A DNA stretch of 64,000 nucleotides from Nitratidesulfovibrio termitidis HI1 (lineage in GTDB: Bacteria > Desulfobacterota > Desulfovibrionia > Desulfovibrionales > Desulfovibrionaceae), in assembly GCF_000504305.1 (NCBI RefSeq), contig NZ_KI632512.1, positions 2,835,720 through 2,899,719 of the forward strand, in the 5' to 3' direction. Shown here in pieces: positions 63,578 through 64,000 of the stretch (the first letter of the stretch is position 1; each line of letters starts with the position of its first letter). Below the pieces are notes generated by a model that worked only from the letters and a program-made list of their open reading frames with translations, made no database searches and was not told the DNA's origin. A program made the position numbers and the translations under genes.

Positions 63578-64000
63578 ATGCAGCGAACCAGACTCCTGTC
63601 CTCCGCCCTGCGCGCGCGTCGTGCCATCCGGCACGTGCTGGTGCTGTTGGCGCTGGCGTTGTTGGCCGCCGGCTGCGCGCCCAAGAAGAATATCCCCCCC
63701 GTCCAGCCCGCAGAGGCTTGTCCGGTGCCGCCCACCGCCACCGCCCCCGCCGCCGAACCCGAAGAGGTGGTGGAACTGCCCATCCCGCCCGCCGACGACG
63801 GCGTGCCCATTACCCCCCAGGAATGGGCGGCCCTCAACTCCACCGGCGAGCTGGACAAGGACCTCACCCCGGAAGCCCGGCGTGACGTCGAACTGCACTT
63901 CAAGTACTTCACCCACCGCGCGCGGGGCACCTTCGAACGCTACCTGAAACGTTCGCAGAACTACCTGCCGCATATCCGCGAAGTGTTCCGGCAGCAGGGC
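63578..64000 (+). CDS. mltD: MltD-like lytic transglycosylase lipoprotein, 5' part
   Basis: The gene runs off the window; 141 residues are visible. ATG 63578 begins MQRTRLLSSALRARRAIRHV, then a lipobox LLAAGC marks a lipoprotein. After a Pro-rich linker, LNSTGELDKDLTPEARRDVE and FKYFTHRARGTFERYLKRSQ match the region before the transglycosylase domain of MltD proteins. The catalytic domain and LysM repeats lie outside. These enzymes cleave peptidoglycan without water. Confidence 0.75.
   Translation, partial: MQRTRLLSSALRARRAIRHVLVLLALALLAAGCAPKKNIPPVQPAEACPVPPTATAPAAEPEEVVELPIPPADDGVPITPQEWAALNSTGELDKDLTPEARRDVELHFKYFTHRARGTFERYLKRSQNYLPHIREVFRQQG

Overview
The window is GC-rich chromosomal DNA that most resembles a Desulfovibrio-type sulfate reducer (Desulfovibrionaceae, Nitratidesulfovibrio-like). 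This assignment is an inference from gene content: a flavodiiron oxygen reductase, a large D-lactate/glycolate-type FAD/Fe-S dehydrogenase, a DUF169 protein with a TauE-type exporter, an amphi-Trp protein, a probable selenoprotein, and several two-component systems. No rRNA, tRNA, CRISPR array or complete insertion sequence was recognised.

Layout. 1-1.9 kb: an AzlC-type exporter (cut by the window edge) divergent from a MocR regulator. 2.3-6.2 kb: an accessory block with a muramidase-like protein, a secreted partner gene, and a tandem copy of the C-terminal module plus a second partner. It looks like an undescribed effector-immunity locus, and related hairpins lie on both sides. 6.2-13.4 kb (minus strand): a His-rich protein, a HyuA-type hydantoinase/oxoprolinase, CsaA, a methyltransferase with an in-frame TGA where relatives have Cys and a SECIS-like hairpin just after it, a flavodiiron protein and Hsp20. 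13.9-18.8 kb (plus): malate synthase G, a membrane protein and a DJ-1/PfpI protein.

19.0-29.7 kb (minus): eight co-directional genes, DUF169 - TauE exporter - small membrane protein - PhnD-like binding protein - PAS/HAMP histidine kinase with a Cys cluster - CheY-like regulator - PEP-synthase-like phosphotransferase - dual-specificity phosphatase/YkgJ fusion. They combine transport, sensing and phosphotransfer. 30.5-32.8 kb: a YraQ/TIGR03943 permease pair. 33-35.8 kb: the dehydrogenase. 36.1-37.8 kb: an AbiEii-like pair and a RelE/RHH toxin-antitoxin pair. 37.9-41.5 kb: a DEAD helicase fused to a YprB-like nuclease and carrying two dispersed repeats in frame.

41.9-51.5 kb: LysE exporter, AraC regulator, amphi-Trp protein, an NtrC/histidine-kinase pair downstream of pgi, aspartate aminotransferase and SfsA. 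51.5-53.1 kb: a low-GC CoiA-like nuclease with a small upstream partner, probably acquired. 53.9-61.8 kb: era, a YggS protein, then a flagellar run motA-motB-motB2-fliL-fliN-fliO-fliP-fliQ. 61.9-64 kb: an RlmB-type rRNA methyltransferase and the start of an MltD-like lipoprotein.

The strongest leads are the selenocysteine methyltransferase, the duplicated effector/partner block, the repeats absorbed in frame into the helicase, and the low-GC nuclease module.
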